Shown here one piece after another: positions 46,380 to 58,660 of a stretch of DNA of 64,000 bases (positions are counted from its first letter, which is position 1; each line of letters begins with the position of its first letter). Location: the NCBI GenBank assembly GCA_030278955.1, contig JAOANR010000004.1, positions 58,863,120 through 58,927,119 on the forward strand. Direction: 5' to 3'. The stretch is from Hygrophila difformis (Eukaryota > Streptophyta > Magnoliopsida > Lamiales > Acanthaceae). The notes under the pieces are model-generated. The model was not told the origin of the DNA and did no database searches. It worked only from the letters and a program-made list of their open reading frames with translations. Position numbers and translations under genes: made by a program.

Positions 46380-49300
46380 ATGGCAACTGTCACTGCTTCC
46401 TCTTCATACCATGTTTCGCACGTAAATGAAAGCCAGGAAAGGAGAAGAGCGTCATTGGATTCGAGGACAAATTTAGCCCTAACTGGCTTCAGCAAGCACC
46501 CCTTCGCCACCCACCATGGTTTGAGAAGAATCGCCACTCAAAAACCCAATGCCCTTCAAAAGCCTAAAATTAGTCAAAGGGAGCCTTCAAAAGTTATTCT
46601 TGGAATGGGGATGAATGTGTGCCTTGTCTCATGTGAATGCGGTCCCTGGAGCAAAACCGGCGGCCTTGGTGATGTTCTTGCTGGATTGCCTCCAGCTTTG
46701 GCGGTAACTTATATAGTATCCGGCTATCCGCCGCCGCATTGTTTCTCAACTCTTACCAATCCCATGTATACATAGTTAATTTGTTTATTATACAGGCAAA
46801 TGGACACAGGGTGATGTCGATTTCTCCGCGCTACGATCAGTATAAAGACGCTTGGGACACCGGTGTGCTCGTTCAGGTCAGCTCCATTTGCTAAACACTA
46901 GCCAATGTATCCATTTTGAGTTTCACGATATCATACACTAATTAACTATCCGGACTTAAAATTGTGCATCTGTATGTGTATATACATGGTATTGAATCTT
47001 GAAACAGGTAAAATGTGGAGATAGAATCGAGACTGTGAGATTTTTCCATTGCTATAAGCGTGGAGTTGATCGCGTTTTCGTCGATCATCCCATGTTCCTA
47101 GAGAAGGCAAGTGGATGCAAATCACACAAAAGCTTAATTGCACACTGCTGAATTTTGCTTTACTTGAATTTAATTACTTGTAATGTTGATCTTCTTACTT
47201 AAGGTTTGGGGGAAAACTAGCTCGAAAATATATGGCCCCAAAGCTGGTACCGACTATGATGACAACCAACTTCGATTCAGCATGTTGTGCCAGGTCGATT
47301 TTGATGTCATATGCTCAGTTTTGCTTAGAATTCAGATTTGGGATTCGTGAATTTTCTTGCTGTTAATATTTTGTAGGCTGCCTTGGAGGCTCCGAGGGTC
47401 CTCAATCTGAACAGCAACAAATATTTCTCAGGGCCTTACGGTGCGTAGGTAGCTACTCGCTTGTGTAGTTGTGTGGGTTTTAATTCCATTTTGCTGATAA
47501 TATTTGACTTCATACCATTTAGGCGAGGACATTGTCTTTGTTGCCAATGATTGGCATACTTCTCTGCTTCCGTGTTATCTCAAGTCTATGTACCAATCAA
47601 GAGGCATCTACTTGAATGCCAGGGTAAGAAAGCAATCAATGATTTGTTTCAGAAAAGTTTAAACTTTGATGCGTATGAAATAATGATCAATTGCCAAATA
47701 TAACAGGTTGCGTTCTGCATTCACAATATCGCGTATCAGGGGAGGTTTGCATTGGCAGACTTCGGTCTTCTCAACCTGCCTGATGAATACCTAAGTTCTT
47801 TTGAATTCACTGATGGGTACAAACAAAGCAAAATTTAATTTACGTAGTTGGAAAGAAGTAAATATTCGTAAATAATCTTGTCTGGACATCGATCTCTGCC
47901 CATTTCAGGTATGACATTCCTGTTAAGGGTAAGAAAATCAACTGGCTCAGGGCTGCCATCAAACAATGTGACAGGCTTCTCACCGTGAGTTCTCACTATG
48001 CCAAGGAACTTGTTTCCGGGGATGCAAAAGGAGTCGAATTGCACAAAGAAATCAGCGAGGCTTCTATAACTGGCATTGAAAACGGGATGGATACGCAGGA
48101 GTGGAATCCAGCAAAGGATAAATACATCGACTATCATTATGACATTGACACTGTAATATTCTCGCCTTCTTATCAAAGAGACTGACCTCATAATCTGTGC
48201 CTCGGTATTTGAAAACTGTTAAGAATTGTGGCTTTCCTTAAGGTTATGGACGCTAAGCCATTGTTGAAGGAAGCTCTTCAAGCAGCGGTCGGTTTGCCTG
48301 TGGACAGGAACATTCCCCTCATTGGCTTTATTGGCAGGCTCGAAGAGCAGAAAGGCTCGGATATTCTTGTTGCTGCTATACCCAAGTTTATTTCGAAGAA
48401 TGTGCAGATAATAATCCTTGTGAGTGCAATAGCAACCGAAAGAGTGATGTATATGCAATGGGGAAATATTAAGTTTCTTGATTTTGATGAACTGTGGATG
48501 TGCAGGGCACTGGAAAGAAGAGTTTCGAGGAGGAGATTGAGCAGCTGGAGGTTCTGTATCCTGATAATGCTCGAGGAGTTGCCAAATTCAACGTCCCGTT
48601 GGCCCACATGATCACTGCCGGTGCTGATTTTATGTTGGTTCCAAGTAGATTTGAACCTTGCGGTCTCATCCAGTTACATGCCATGCGATATGGCACGGTA
48701 AGCTAAGAATTGCGCCGTCAGTTAATTCTGAATGAATGAAAAATTATACTACCAATTAAGAAATTAGGTACATGATCCATCTGTGAATCTGAGTGACAAA
48801 ATCAGTGACGGATAACCTTCACCTTGCTAAGCTCAAGTAAAACCTGCAACTTCCCTGATCACCTGTTTTGCAAATCAGTCCTGCAATGATTCATCACAGA
48901 ATGACATATTTCTTACAAATTGTACAATTTATTGCATGGTGATGGCTTAACTGTGGTTGGAGCAGATACCAATCTGTGCTTCGACCGGTGGCCTTGTGGA
49001 CACTGTGAAGGAAGGCTATACTGGATTTCACATGGGAGATTTTAATGTAGAGGTAAGTGAAAAGCATAGATGATGATGGTTACTCCATAAAACAAATGGC
49101 GTCGTTAATTATCCCAACCTAATCGTGCAGTGTGCGACGGTGGACCCAGCCGACGTGCAGAAGATAGTAGATGGTGTCACGAGGGCCCTCGCCGCCTATG
49201 GTACCCTTGCCTTCACTGAAATGATCAAGAACTGCATGTCACAGGATCTCTCGTGGAAGGTGAAATTTATTACTATCACACAAACATTTTTATTAAGGGG

Positions 49301-49473
49301 AAAAAACTTTTGCGGTGTGTGTGTGTTCTGACCAGGCAGGGCCTTTTGTTTTGAAGGGGCCGGCAAAGAAGTGGGAAACGGTGTTGCTAAGCCTCGGTGT
49401 GGCCGGAAGTGAACCGGGCATCGATGGCGAGGAAATCGCGCCACTGTCCGTGGAGAATGTGGCCACTCCTTGA
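46380..49473 (+). CDS. GBSS1: Granule-bound starch synthase I, 13 coding exons, 604 aa
   Basis: Exons 46380-46703, 46796-46876, 47008-47106, 47204-47293, 47377-47440, 47523-47623, 47707-47816, 47909-48152, 48243-48419, 48506-48697, 48966-49052, 49131-49259, 49357-49473; 1815 nt in frame. Residues 1-75 form a Ser/Thr/Arg-rich plastid transit peptide. The GT5 catalytic domain follows: WSKTGGLGD (ADP-glucose site, 90-98), [44 protein letters not shown] (479-487) and the second glycine loop STGGLVDTV (500-507). It ends SVENVATP, the usual GBSSI tail. It makes amylose from ADP-glucose in the starch granule. Intron 3 has a GC donor (GAGAAG|GCAAGT). A second in-frame acceptor exists for the last exon. 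Residues 79-90 ([13 protein letters not shown]) are slightly diverged from the usual AEVGPW. Confidence 0.96.
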
Positions 49474-50315
49474 ACAAGTTGACGAATCCAAATCACGCAA
49501 ACAAGATCACTTATTGGCAAACTCATCTAACCTGAAAACTAACAAGGACAAAGACCAATTCCGAACTTGGTCTCTCACCTTTTGCTTTTATTACATATAG
49601 TATGTGTATGTTTGAGTTCATGTAAACATATTGTCTTGAAATGATAGCGTCCATCAAGAACCAATCTGGCTTAACGAGCGATGGAGCAACTTGTATATGT
49701 ATGAAAGTAAGGACTCATGTTGGGAGGGAGTTGAATAATTAATCGTAAGATATGAAGTATAAATGTTTTCAAATCTATTGGTGTGAGCACAGAGCCACAG
49801 AGCCACAGAGCAATGGTGGTTGAGTCAATGACTAATAAACAAAAAGAGACCATAAGACCATAAACTTTTGTTTATATTTGTAGTATAATAGTAATTCATA
49901 TCTTTAATAGGAGTAATATATATTAACTACAATTTAATTTTAAAAGATACTAGTAAACTTTATAGAAGTTATCGCTTTGCTATGCAATTTTACAATAACT
50001 ACTACTACTATAGTATTATTCTCCGATCATAGTATAGAATTGTGAATTATTTATTGATTAATTTAAAGAAAATACTACTATACTTTCGAATGAAGTATAA
50101 ATAAAAATAATATTTTATAAATATAACACATACTGTATATATCATTTAGCAATGAAATAATATTAATTCGATGATTCAATAAATTTAAGGTAAATCAATA
50201 TATTAAAAATAACATAATATTCTAAATGCTTTTTTTTTTAAAATTCTAAATGCTTTTTTTTTTTAAATGATTATTTGGCATGCCCGTTGGCTCCATCAAC
50301 ACACACAAACCAAAA
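49474..50315. other. 3' UTR of GBSSI and spacer
   Basis: AT-rich, no gene. A small duplication AAATTCTAAATGCTTTTTTT occurs around 50221-50265. Confidence 0.45.
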
Positions 50316-50579
50316 TACTCCCTCCGTCCCACCACACTTGTCCTGTTTGACTTTTTTACACTGTTCATTGTTCAGCTTTAACTCAACTTTATCACAAGTA
50401 TATATTTAGAGAAAAATAGTCGAGTTGGGTCTTGTTATAATCGTATGATCATGTAGTTTTATAATATATGTTTTGCAAAATTTTTCATTGTACATATTTT
50501 GAGATATTAACAGTTGAAAAAGTGCATTGGATTGTGTGCAAAAATGAAACAAAACAAGTTAAATGGGACAGAGGGAGTA
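50316..50579. mobile_element. Stowaway MITE
   Basis: 264 bp from TACTCCCTCCGTCCCACCAC to GGGACAGAGGGAGTA with TA borders; same subfamily as the SNF2-intron copy. Confidence 0.9.
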
Positions 50580-50649
50580 ATTGATCTCATTTTCTTCAGT
50601 ACAGTCGTATATTCTATGGGTATGTTCCCCTTTTTAATCCAAAATAAAT

Positions 50650-51840
50650 AAAATATACAGAAAATAGAAGCATTGGACTGCAGATCCCTACGACGTCGTA
50701 CCGGGTCTCCTTCCCCACTGTCTGCTGCAAATTCCATCACTCTGCTAAATCTGTCTTGCCCCGCTTTGCTAATTAAGACGCTGCGGGTTTTACCAACGAG
50801 GGAAGAGCTAAATTCCTCCTCTCCAATACCATATTGGGTTTTGAAATTCGCATCTGGATTCCTGAGCTCCATCCTGGCGAGGTACTCTTTGTAATAGCCC
50901 TTACATTCACGCACGGACGCTCTTTGTACGCATTTATGATGTTTTGATGTGTTTGTAAGTGTCTAACCTGCATTTGTATGTGTAATACCGTGAATTGTGC
51001 ACGTGGTGTTGTGTTTCTTGCTGAGCTTGTGCGTCCGCTGGAAGTTAACTATGAGTTAATTCGACTTGTTTTTTTTAAAGCATTGTGAATTAGGGTTTTG
51101 ATACTTTCGAATTTTACTACAGGAGGAAAGAGCTTTGAAAGATGTGATGATCATACTTCTGCTTCTGTCGTTTATGTATTTGTTTGTTGATTTTTATCCT
51201 TTGTAGTTTGGTAATGCGTGGATTTTTGAAACCTGTTTCAAGCGTTGCTTATTGAAGAACTTTTATGCATAAAGAAAGGCCATTCTTAAAGGTTTTGTTT
51301 CCAGCATGTATTTTTGAAGGTGAATTCATTGGGAAAGGGACGATATCCTTGTAAAGCCCAGTAGAAACTGAAAGTTGGTTCATGGATTATGTTCATGTCA
51401 TATTGTCTTACGGGTCTTTTGATTTCCTTCCACAATTATAACTTGAGTAATAGGGCGGGTTGTTCCGATTTACATTCAAAGGTGATACACCCTAATTTAG
51501 GTTTTTTTAACACCAAGTTTGTGGGTTAGATAACACACGCGTTTATATGTATAAAAGTTTTAGTATAATCAAGGATTTTAATTTTGATAGAATGTGTTCT
51601 GATATATTTGAGTGTAAAATCAGTTTGGTTTCCCCTTTGCACATTTTGTTTTATTTGATCATCTGTTTGTATTCTTGAATGATGATCACCTTCTACACAC
51701 TACATGGGTGGGATCATGTGGATCCATGGCACTATCGTAATGATCAAAGAAAATTGTCTTTTAATTATCATACAGTCTATGCAGGTTAAAATTTACACTT
51801 TTTCTTGCTTGGTACCTCTTGATCTTGGTTGCACAATTTT
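50650..51840 (+). promoter_or_regulatory. 5' UTR exon and leader intron of the JMJ24-like gene
   Basis: A less AT-rich stretch (about 50660-50880) ends CATCCTGGCGAG|GTACTC, a likely donor. TCTATGCAG|GTTAAA near 51784 is the likely acceptor, leaving about 56 nt of leader before ATG 51841. Boundaries are inferred from splice signals only. Confidence 0.5.
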
Positions 51841-54800
51841 ATGGATCACCCAGGATCAATGTCTGGTGGAGCTGAGGATAATTTAGGAATTCCCGATGAT
51901 TTGCGGTGTAAGAGGTCTGATGGCAAGCAATGGAGGTGCACTGCCATGTCCATGCCAGATAAAACAGTATGTGAAAAGCATTACATCCAGGCAAAGAAAA
52001 GGGCAGCAAATTCTGCAATGCGCGCAAGTATGAAGAAAGCGAAGCGAAAATCTTTAGGTGAAAGTGATCTCTACTTGGAAAGCAAGAGTGATGATATGGA
52101 TCTACCACTAAGTTCTCAGTTTGGAGATTATTCTGGATCTTCTGGGAAGAAGAAAAAGGATAAAGGATCGAAAAACCAGGTTAATTACTCACCTGAAGTA
52201 CCACCAGGGAGGAGTTTCTCTGGTCGAAGTTCTCTAAGGTCAACTGATGATCTTGACAGAGATGGCTCTGACTATGAAGATAGCCGAAGGTCTTATAGAA
52301 CACCGCCTACATCTGCTGTGGATTCTGATAGAAGCAGATCACAAAAGATGTTCGAGACTAGTCCCATGATGGTGAGTAGAGTACTGTTTCGTTGAATGTA
52401 ATTGATCCTTTCCCTTGTTTGTTTTTTATCATACAAAAATATTCTGCCTTGTCTCAATTCTGTCTCCTAAGGGTCCCATCTTACTTCATGGGTTTCATGA
52501 TTATCAGTTTATCCTCAGCTTTCTGTAATGCCTTTGATCATGCTCAACTCCCCTAAATCCCTCCCAAGTACCAAAAACTGCTATCCCGATCCACACTCAA
52601 ATAAATAGCAGGATTAAGGTTGAGATGAACTCAGCATGTTTATAAGTTGGTGCCTAGTGACAGCTCATTCTTTGTCCTCCTTATTGATGTTCAGTCTCAC
52701 ACATCGCAGCTATGCCATATTATTCACTATATTCTGGAGCTTAGGAAGTAGTGGCTGCAAATTGCTATACCTCAATTGAGGCAACTCTCATTTTAAGCAT
52801 TTTACCAGTATAGCGATGTACTCACTTTTTTATGTGTATAGGATGATGGCTCAAGGTGCTCAACCACTCGTCCAAATTCCGTTACCTAGTCTCAGTCCAC
52901 CTTCTCTACTGCCATAGTTTACCAACAACATGCTTTTGTGCTTTTGTTTTGTAGGAGGCTTCTGATGGAAGCGTGGAATCTTCTGATGATACTGGGGGAC
53001 AACCTTGTCATCAGTGTAGGACCAATATCAGGGATAAAGTGATTTGGTGCCTGAAATGTGAGAGAAGAGGATATTGTGAAAGCTGCATTTCAATGTGGTG
53101 AGATGGGATACCTTCTAAAAATACTTTTCTATTTTTTTGCTCTTCTAAGCTGATGATATGCTGCATCATTTCCAGGTACCCTGACATCCCAGTTGAGGAA
53201 ATCCAGAGGGTTTGTCCTGCGTGTCGTGGTACATGTAATTGCAGAACATGTATGCGAGGGGATAATCTAATTAAAGTAATAATCTTTTCTTGACTGTCTA
53301 TCATATTAATAATTTTGCAGTCTTCTTAAACTAGTAATTTGTTTTATTTTTTATTTTTATTTATACTCTATCTATTGCCTTCTCTGATGGGAGTCTTTTT
53401 AATTTCTTGCTGAAGGCAAAGATTAGGGAAATACCTGCTCAAGACAAACTTCAGTACCTGTATTGCCTCTTATCTGCAGTGCTTCCTATTGTGAAGCAGA
53501 TCCATTCTGTACAATGCTCTGAGGTAGAGCTGGAAAAAAGGCTCCGAGGTAAGATTCTTTCTGCTTTAGTTGCTTTATGGTATTAAATTTCTTATGATAA
53601 ATATCTTGCATTATGGAATATCTGCAACCCTATTTTCAGGTAATGATATAGATCTTGCCAGGACTAAATTAAATGCCGACGAGCAGATGTGTTGGTGCGT
53701 TGGCCTATATTCACCTTGTATTTGCATATGTTCTTGTTGTATGCATGAGCAAGAAGCTATAGTGACTCTATGTGACAACACCCTTCTCTCTGTGGTTTGC
53801 TTATTAGTTAATTTGCCTTCTTTTTCAGCCCATGAGTATGGGATTTGAGTTCATGGCAAAATATTTTTCACAGCAATATCTTGAATATTGTCCCTCCCCC
53901 CCTCTCCAGTGATTTCTGCAGGACACCTATCATCGATTATCATAGGCACTGCACAACCTGCTCGTATGATCTATGCCTTAGCTGTTGCAATGATATCAGG
54001 GATGCATCTAAATGTTCTGTTAAGGATGAGATGAGGCCTGTTGCTGATGAGTTTCACTATAAAGAGAAAGAAAATGTGTCTGAGCATTCAAATTTATCAG
54101 ATGTTCAGCTACATAAATTTCAAAAACTTACTGATTGGAAAGCAGATAATGATGGAAGTATTGTGTGCCCTGGAAAGTCCTATGGAGGCTGTGGATCATC
54201 TGTTTTAACTCTAAAGCGCATCTTCAAAATGAATTGGGTTGCCAAACTGGTGAAAAATGTTGAAGAAATGGTAAATGGCTGCAAAATCGATAATTCTGTT
54301 AGTCCTGTGGAAACTTTGGATAGTCTCAAGATTTGTGAGGCTGCACACAGAGACAACAATGATAACTTCTTGTATTGTCCATCTTCAGAAGATTTGAGAA
54401 ATGAAGGGATAAAGGATTTCAGAATGCATTGGAGAAAGGGGAAACCCGCTATAGTTAAGGACGTGTGTGATGCTCCTGCATTGGTTAACTGGGATCCACT
54501 GGATATATGGAGGGGTGTTAGAGAGACTGCAGAAGAGAAGATGAAGGGTGTGAATAGAATTGTAAAGGCCTTTGACTACAGTGATAGGACTGAGGTACGC
54601 CTATTATTTAGCAATTAGCAAGCATTGGTTTAATCTACTGTTTTACTGGTGCTAATCATTTTTAGGAGTTGCTCTTTTTTCGGGCGTGAATCCCTTTTTC
54701 TTAATTCTACTGCAGATTAATATTGAGCTTGAAGAGTTTATTAAAGGATATTTTGATGGTAGGCTTCATGATAATGGCCAACCACAATTATTAAAGTTGA

Positions 54801-57171
54801 AGGATTGGCCTTCACCTTGTGCTTCAGAAGAGTTTTTGTTGTATCAGAGACCTGATTTCATCAGTAAACTCCCCTTGCTTGAGTTCATCCATTCCAAATG
54901 GGGTCTACTAAATGTTGCTGCAAAACTGCCTCATTATTCATTGCAGAATGATGTGGGTCCAAAGATATTTATTTCTTACGGGAAAGTAGAAGAAATAGGT
55001 GATGGTGATCCCACAGATAATCTTCATCTCAGCATGCGTGACTTAGTGAGCTCTATTGCCTTTTTTTCAGATTTAAATTTCAATAGTTGAATTTGAAGTA
55101 TGCTATGAGCACTGAAGTTGATATTTCATGGTTTAGTGCTAGTTATCCTATTAAAAGCAAATCATTTTCCACTGCTTTGTTCAACTATACTGTTTAAAGA
55201 TTGTGTTATGTGGATAAACTGAATAGCTGTTTCATATGAATTAGGTATTCCTTTTAGTGCATGTATGTGGAATGAAATTAAAAGGCGAAGAGATGCAAAT
55301 TGCCATGGCGCAATCTGACAAACAGGAACTTCACAGGGATCCTGAAAATCAATTAAATGGCACTGGGCCAAAAGTTTCAACTGATGAGCAGGCAGATGTA
55401 CAGTCAAACGACCGAGAGGAAAAGGATGATCAAGGAAGTAGTGCTATTGAAGGGAAAGCTGCCAGTTCTGTGAATAGCCTTGGTGGGAAAGTTTCCGAGA
55501 AGTCCCTAGCTGGAGCTGTCTGGGATGTCTTCCGTCAGGAAGATGTACCCAAACTAATGGAGTACATATTTATTCACCAGATGGATTTTGGAAAAGATGA
55601 CCATGTCTTTGATAATTATGTGAGTTACTTTTTGTTGTTCTGGAATTGCACTTGGTCTCTAGCATCATATTTTTGACTGTACAACTATACACTACATTTT
55701 CATAAATCAGGTATCTCGGACTTTCTATGATGGTTCAGTTTACTTGAATAGGCATCATAAGAGCAAGTTGAAAGAAGAATTTGGTAAGTGCATTGTAAGT
55801 TTGTTGCTTTTGCTTATCAGCCATCCAGATTGGCCGAATGACTGAACCCACTGGAATTGCCTCGCAATGTAGGTTGCTTTGCACACTTAGTTGTGTTTTG
55901 ATAATTGGTTGACAGGTTTAGATCTACTGGGCTCATCGCCTCATCCTGTCCACTTTTTTGGTTCTATTTAAGGCTCTTGTGACTAAAACAAATATTGGAG
56001 TTGGTTAATGATTATTTTTGGGTTTCCTTAACAGGAGTGGAGCCTTGGTCATTTAAACAGCAAATCGGAGAAGCTGTATTTGTCCCTGCCGGATGTCCTT
56101 TCCAAGTAAGACATCTTCAGGTGAGCACTAACTAATAGTCTTCATGTTTAACCTTACTCTACATCTTATTTCATTATGCTCTCTAGCCGGACAACATGTG
56201 AACACAGTTTACTGTAAGTGACTCGTACTTATTCGAACCCGTGCTTCTTTATCATACCTAAATGGTACCCCCGTAAAAGGGCAATAGTTCAGAACAGGTG
56301 ATTAAAGATGGAAAGATAAATGGAATATTTTATTAGTGATTGATTGATAAATGAAGTATTTTATTGATGGATGGAAAGAGAAATTCGATATTATTAGTGG
56401 AAAAAGAGATAAAACACTAATATCTTATTACTTGATGAGAATGGAGAAGTTACATTACCTTTTTTGTAGGACTATATCAAAACATCGGAAAAAGGAAACA
56501 TATTTGGCTATTTGCTATTTGAAAACTGAGGAAGTAGTATATCATAGAGTAACTAATCTTGGATGTTATTTATTCTGGTGCTTCAAATCTTATAATAGTG
56601 TTCCTAGTTACATTGCTTGCATATGTGAACTGAGTTTAATTCTTTGAATCTCCTCCCATTCAGTCCTCGGTACAGTTGGGGCTCGATTTTCTCTCCCCGG
56701 AGAGTCTTACCAAAGCTCACCAATTATCTGAAGAAATTCGTGGACTCCCAAATGACCATGAAGCAAAACTTCAAATATTGGAGGTCAGTTGGCCATCCCT
56801 TGATTTGTAGCTTCCAACAATCCAAATTTACTACACAACGTGTAAAATGGTATATCCTTGGTCGACTGGGTTGTTCAGGTTGGAAAGATATCATTATACG
56901 CGGCTAGTTCTGCCATCAAAGAAGTTCAGAAATTGGTTCTCGACCCCAAGTATGCCTTGCCTAAATATTCGATCTTAAACATCAACCTACATAAACAGAT
57001 TTTTAATGCTGGAATTCTGCATATTCAATTCCCTTCATCTTTGTAAACACTTTTCTTTTTTCTGGGTGCAGACTGGGGCCTGAACTCGGATTTGAGGATC
57101 CTAATTTGACTTTATCGGTGTCTCAGAACTTGGAGAACATGATGAAGCACAGACAGATGACCTGTACCTGA
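51841..57171 (+). CDS. JMJ24: JMJ24-type JmjC protein with WRC and RING, 13 coding exons, 933 aa
   Basis: Exons 51841-52371, 52955-53097, 53176-53275, 53416-53548, 53640-53694, 53910-54594, 54716-55045, 55245-55619, 55711-55783, 56035-56120, 56664-56783, 56879-56949, 57072-57171; 2802 nt. A WRC-type C3H motif (C23, C33, C44, H47; LRCKRSDGKQWRC), a basic linker, a RING-like zinc finger (CHQCRTNIRDKVIWCLKC from 195, CPACRGTCNC), a second Cys/His cluster (CCDFCRTPIIDYHRHC) and a C-terminal JmjC domain (about 640-860). In active plant KDM3/JMJ25 proteins the metal site is HxD...H; here the first His aligns with Tyr790 (TFYDG, Asp791 kept) and the second with Phe831 (GCPFQVRHL). Arabidopsis JMJ24 is likewise described as lacking Fe-binding residues and acting as an E3 ligase on CMT3. 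ATG 51859 is an alternative start. Confidence 0.93.
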
Positions 57172-57597
57172 AATTGTATATGATATAATTGTATGTATCC
57201 CAGTATACAAATCTTTATCTGTAGTCTCAGTTCATCTTCAGTCTCTCACAAGGGAAATCGCAGCTCTCTTTACACATCATAGTTGGAGCTCATCTTTAGT
57301 TCTTGAAAAAAAAAAAAGAATTGTGATATTTCATCAAACTATTGTAGCGAGAGCGAGAGACCTTCACTTTGTCAATGTGCATTATGCATTATACTTGTTA
57401 TAAGAATATAAAAACAATTAAATGTAATCAACATTGCAATTCCATATCCACATATACTATATCATATGCAAAAAGAAAAACCATGGGTAGGAATTTGGAA
57501 TTTTGGTGGGTTGATGGTGTCTTAAGGAGTTCCATGTATTTATTGTTTCTTTTCTTGTCGAGATCAATTGTGCTAATAATTTGTGAGATGAGATCAA
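57172..57597. other. 3' UTR of the JMJ24-like gene and spacer
   Basis: No further gene before the LINE insertion. Confidence 0.4.
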
Positions 57598-57749
57598 TGT
57601 TTTCAAGCAAGCTTTTTTTTCTTTTTTTTTTTGTGGGAAAAAAGAAAATGCTTTTTATTGCTTTTGCCAACAGAGTACAAAGACCATAATGAAATACAAT
57701 CAACAAACATTGCACCAGCAGAAAAACAAATGACAGCCGCAGCAGGGAC

Positions 57750-58115
57750 TCACGGCCACTTCGTCTTGCGCAAAATCAGTCTGTTAAAACCAAGTTTCCA
57801 CCTTGCCTTCACCACCTGCGCCTTTTTTAGCCCAGAAGTCTGCAAGTTCGTTCTCTCCATATAGGTTGCACTCGAACCTCTCCTGCGAAACCCCATCACG
57901 TCCCTTATCGGTGCCATTAATCTATGCAAGCGCCAAGGCACAGTACCCGGCTGTTTAAGCCAACCAACAACGTTACATGAATCGCATTGAAAGATCAATT
58001 TAAGAAGTGGAAATCCTTGATCTCGAATTATTGCACCACACACTCTATTGACTACAGTTAGTTCTGCCTCCGTCAAATCCGTGCACCCAATGTGGTCTGA
58101 CAGTATAAAAATCAC
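57750..58115 (-). pseudogene. LINE RNase H (RVT_3-like) fragment
   Basis: 121 codons open. The segment EAELTVVNRVCGAIIRDQ.FPLLKLIFQCDSCNVVGWL fits the middle of the RNase H domain at the C-terminal end of plant L1 ORF2; upstream RT is absent, so it is a truncated remnant. Confidence 0.65.
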
Positions 58116-58176
58116 CTCCCTCTCGTCCCTTATAACTCCGCCTATCCCAGCCGGTCCGGGATAGGCACAGTACCAG

Positions 58177-58660
58177 CAGTGGCGGAACTAGAAATTTGAT
58201 CCAGGGTGGTCAAAAATTTAGTTAATTCTTCATCCGTTCTACGTAATATGTTTTGTTACTGTTGGGTACGATAATTAAGTTGAAGTTTTTTTTTTTGAAA
58301 TATTGACACTTATGTGTCGGCAAAGGCTCGTTCAAACTATACAAATTATAAAGGGGAATAAAGGGAGGATACGGGGCCGGGTGGGAATCTAACCCAACCA
58401 TAAGACTGAAAGTCAGATGACATGATCACTGAGTCAAGTCTCCATTCCCCGCTGAAGTTAATTAAAAGGAAAAAATATTTGGAATTAAAGAAAGATTGAA
58501 AAAAATTGAGAAAAAATGGCTTATTTATTAAAATTGAGGTTTATATATTACTAATATTATTTTTACATTAAAAATAAAAAACAAAAAAAATTATTATTAT
58601 TTTTTTTAAATGTCAGGGTGGTCAGCTGACCACCCTGGTTACATGCTACTTCCGCCACTG
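58177..58660. mobile_element. hAT-type MITE (CAGTGGCGGA family), copy 3, nested in the LINE
   Basis: 484 bp from CAGTGGCGGAACTAG to CTTCCGCCACTG with exact 8-bp duplications AGTACCAG (58169-58176, 58661-58668). Near the right end, 58614-58637 is a perfect 24-bp palindrome centred on CAGCTG; its half also occurs near the left end. Itself carries a SINE at 58288-58452. Confidence 0.88.
58288..58452 (-). mobile_element. tRNA-derived SINE, copy 3, nested in the hAT element
   Basis: On the minus strand: GACTCAGTGATCATGTCATC (A-box region), GGTTGGGTTAGATTCCCACC (B-box region), TTTATAATTTGTATAG, TGACACATAAGTGTCAATAT and an A run (T run at 58286-58296 on +). TGAAGTT on both sides (58280-58286, 58453-58459) is a probable target duplication. 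Confidence 0.65.

Noticed and set aside
57369..57715. Frames of about 100 codons on both strands beyond the JMJ24-like gene
   Set aside because: Span 3' flank and the LINE T-run; no conserved content.
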